A stretch of DNA of 15,126 bases, from positions 1 through 15,126 of the forward strand of contig JAADEU010000126.1 in the NCBI GenBank assembly GCA_013153235.1, written 5' to 3'. Source of the stretch: Aquificota bacterium (lineage in GTDB: Bacteria; Aquificota; Aquificia; Aquificales; Hydrogenothermaceae). Of the stretch, positions 13,838 through 15,126 are shown piece after piece (position 1 is the first letter of the stretch; every line of letters starts with the position of its first letter). The translations under genes and the position numbers were made by a program. The notes beneath the pieces were generated by a model. It did not search any database. It was not told the origin of the DNA and was given only the letters and a program-made list of their open reading frames with translations.

Positions 13838-14332
13838 TTACAGGCCCATCAGAAATGCTATTTCTTCAGCGGATTTTCCCTCAAGCAGATAGTTGAGTGC
13901 CGTCAGACCTTTCTCATCCAGTGCTATGTACAGGGCTTTGTCCCCACTCTGGAATGGTACAACCAGCACAGGAACCCTCCATGTCTGTATAAATCTCTTC
14001 CACTCAGGTTTAAATCCGGCAAGGAGTAACTGGGCTTCCCTGAACTTGCCCAGGACAGTATTTACCAGGGCAAACATATACTTGGCCTCAGGTATCTTTG
14101 AGGCACTTTTTGCAAGTTCTCTCCTTGAGCCTTTCAGGTCACCGTCAATGTACTTGTTAAAGCCCTCAACGAATGCCTTTTCTTCTTCTGGCAGGTCGAG
14201 ATAAAACTCAAAGGGAATCTCCATGTAGGATTCAGAGTTGTCTATCTCAAACACAGGAGCCACCTGTGTTTCCACCTTGTCCGGATGTCCCTTGTAAATA
14301 AAAATCTGTATGTTTCTGTCGGTGGTTACCAT
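13838..14332 (-). CDS. Unrecognised 164-aa protein with TPR-like helical segment
   Basis: I do not recognise this protein. It has no signal peptide or membrane helix and looks cytoplasmic. A short beta-rich start with an acidic stretch (about 1-50, including DLPEEEKAF at 46-54) is followed by a helical section (about 52-108). That section has the alternating spacing of a TPR pair: the FVEGFNKYIDGDLKGSRREL stretch and then EAKYMFALVNTVLGKFREAQ. A Trp/Phe-rich linker and a hydrophobic VPVLVVPF (120-127) strand lead to a C-terminal helix pair. The ATG follows GAGGT by about ten bases. The stop abuts the tldD ATG, which suggests a joint function or simple co-expression. The TPR suggestion is an inference from spacing. 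Confidence 0.75.
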   Translation of the reverse strand: MVTTDRNIQIFIYKGHPDKVETQVAPVFEIDNSESYMEIPFEFYLDLPEEEKAFVEGFNKYIDGDLKGSRRELAKSASKIPEAKYMFALVNTVLGKFREAQLLLAGFKPEWKRFIQTWRVPVLVVPFQSGDKALYIALDEKGLTALNYLLEGKSAEEIAFLMGL

Positions 14333-14381
14333 AACGCTTTTACCTCATTTTTTTTTACATTATTATTCCTGAAGGAAGATT

Positions 14382-14549
14382 TTATGTGTGATTTTCATCA
14401 TCTGCCGGATTGTTCTTCTGGTAGTATTTTTTGTCCCTTTCGTCGACGATTGTGTTGTTTTTGCTCCAGTACACCATCAGCCCAACAATAACAAGGGCAG
14501 CAAGACCGAATATAACAATTGTCATAATAAGCTCAACAGTTTCGTTCAT
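14382..14549 (-). CDS. 55-aa single-TM micro-ORF with a charged tail
   Basis: This frame runs from ATG 14549-14547 to TAA 14384-14382 and encodes 55 residues. MNETVEL leads into one hydrophobic helix (about 8-27, ending MVYW), then a strongly charged tail (about 29-55, including VDERDKKYYQKNNPADDENHT). AGGAGG lies about seven bases before the ATG, as strong as any ribosome site in the window, and the frame is preceded by an AT-rich promoter-like gap. Small accessory subunits such as those of cytochrome oxidases share the one-helix-plus-tail form, but the tail does not match CcoQ or CcoS as I remember them. It precedes the 164-aa gene, tldD and gmhB on the same strand. Function unknown. Confidence 0.7.
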   Translation of the reverse strand: MNETVELIMTIVIFGLAALVIVGLMVYWSKNNTIVDERDKKYYQKNNPADDENHT

Positions 14550-14606
14550 AGCAGTACCTCCTGCATAGTTATAAAATTTTATTAATAAATAAATCAGGAG
14601 TAAACA
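14550..14606. promoter_or_regulatory. Divergent intergenic region, 55-aa gene / trmH
   Basis: This 57-base gap separates the minus-strand micro-ORF from trmH and must serve both, unless trmH is read from elsewhere. It is AT-rich through 14567-14594. A weak minus-strand pair is TTGTTT at 14606-14601 and TAATAA 17 bases on (14583-14578). A clear AGGAG at 14596-14600 is the trmH ribosome site. No hairpin or operator was found. The promoter reading is weak. Confidence 0.3.
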
Positions 14607-15126
14607 ATGTACATAACAGAAAAAAGGTTAAAAAGGATGAAAGATGTTCTGTCCAAAAGACAGAAAGACCTTCAGGTGTTTTCTGATAATATAACAAATC
14701 CCCACAACTTTTCTGCCCTTCTGAGAACCTGTGATGCGGTAGGTGTTTTGAATCTTTACTACAGATACCTTGGGGAAGGGGAGCTTATAAATGAGGAGAT
14801 AACAATGGGCTCCCACAAATGGGTCTTTTATCAGGAAGTGGAGGATATAGATAAATTTTTTAAAAGTAAAAAGGAAGAGGGGTTCCAGATTGTGGCCACC
14901 TATCTGTCGGAGGACTCTATCCATTTCAGGCAGATTGATTATACCCGACCTACACTTGTAGTGGTAGGAAACGAAATCCACGGAGTCAGTGGGGAAGTAC
15001 TGAAGTATGCTGACCAGCAGATAATCATACCGATGTATGGTATGGCCCAGAGTCTAAACGTTTCTGTGGCCACAGGTGTCATACTGTACGAAGCTCAGAG
15101 ACAAAGGGAGGAGAAGGGAATGTATA
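14607..15126 (+). CDS. trmH: tRNA (guanosine-2'-O-)-methyltransferase TrmH, 3' end cut
   Basis: The first 173 codons of a SPOUT-class (knotted) methyltransferase are present and the window ends before any stop. TrmH methylates the ribose of G18 in the tRNA D-loop with S-adenosylmethionine, which stiffens tRNA at high temperature. The three motifs are complete: NPHNFSALLRTCDAVGV (31-47) with Asn34 and Arg40; LVVVGNEIHGVS (117-128) with Glu123; and IIIPMYGMAQSLNVSVATG (139-157) with Ser149 and Asn151. The positions are one lower than the catalytic residues of Thermus TrmH as I remember them. AGGAG at 14596-14600 sets the ATG. It is transcribed away from the micro-ORF unit. Only the C-terminal part that closes the fold is missing. 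Confidence 0.93.
   Translation, partial: MYITEKRLKRMKDVLSKRQKDLQVFSDNITNPHNFSALLRTCDAVGVLNLYYRYLGEGELINEEITMGSHKWVFYQEVEDIDKFFKSKKEEGFQIVATYLSEDSIHFRQIDYTRPTLVVVGNEIHGVSGEVLKYADQQIIIPMYGMAQSLNVSVATGVILYEAQRQREEKGMY

Noticed and set aside
14348..14377. Possible terminator (TTCC/GGAA hairpin at 14366-14377 near a run of nine T)
   Set aside because: The stem has four base pairs. For the minus-strand unit the run reads as A, and the plus-strand T-run precedes rather than ends a transcript with a gene.
14382..14549. The 55-aa ORF as a RiPP precursor processed by TldD
   Set aside because: It has a membrane helix at the N-terminus rather than a leader-core layout, and no modifying enzyme gene is nearby. 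Only adjacency supports the idea.
14388..14585. Plus-strand frames opposite the 55-aa ORF
   Set aside because: They have no ribosome site, while the minus-strand frame has AGGAGG, a coherent membrane helix and suitable length.
14628..14981. Minus-strand open frame of 117 codons
   Set aside because: It is antisense to TrmH, whose three catalytic motifs are intact on the plus strand.
1..15126. CRISPR array, insertion sequence, prophage, tRNA or rRNA
   Set aside because: I found no spaced direct repeats, no transposase or phage motifs, and no clover-leaf or rRNA-like stretches.

Overview
The window looks like chromosome from a thermophilic Gram-negative bacterium of the Aquificota, most likely the Hydrogenothermaceae (Persephonella-like). 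This rests on a transporter almost collinear with Aquifex aeolicus LeuT, heavy AGA/AGG and ATA codon use, LPS-export genes (an outer membrane), a glutamyl-tRNA reductase (C5 route to haem), and very tight gene packing with overlapping stops and starts. I compared with families from memory only, so the genus is an inference.

Layout. (1) 1-2871, minus strand: leuT-type sodium symporter, a 38-aa single-TM micro-ORF overlapping its 3' end, ndk, a DUF4149-like membrane protein on a TTG start, and the N-terminal part of a HAMP-type membrane protein running off the left edge. (2) 2872-2972: AT-rich divergent promoter region with a 16-bp perfect palindrome carrying a TATAAT on each strand. (3) 2973-7494, plus strand: hemA, lptC, lptA, a GspA/ExeA-like AAA ATPase with a C-terminal membrane anchor, and aroA, all abutting or overlapping. 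(4) 7496-11409, minus strand: leuC, a DUF2892 membrane protein with a CxxC tail, ruvX, mltG and an LptF/LptG permease. This unit meets aroA tail to tail with one base between the stop codons. (5) 11491-11892, plus strand: a lone VOC/glyoxalase-fold protein. (6) 11889-14549, minus strand: a 55-aa single-TM protein, an unrecognised 164-aa protein, tldD and gmhB. gmhB and the VOC gene share three bases at their stops. (7) 14607 to the right edge, plus strand: trmH, cut by the window end.

How they fit together. Most content is housekeeping, with a strong cell-envelope theme: LptC, LptA and an LptF/G permease for LPS transport, GmhB for heptose of the LPS core, and MltG for terminating glycan strands. 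Haem, aromatic amino acid and leucine synthesis, nucleotide balance, tRNA modification and Holliday-junction/rRNA processing make up the rest.

I saw no mobile element, CRISPR array, prophage, tRNA or rRNA. The least explained items are the two micro-ORFs (1236-1352 and 14382-14549), neither of which is long enough to be noticed easily, and the AAA ATPase that is translationally coupled to lptA.
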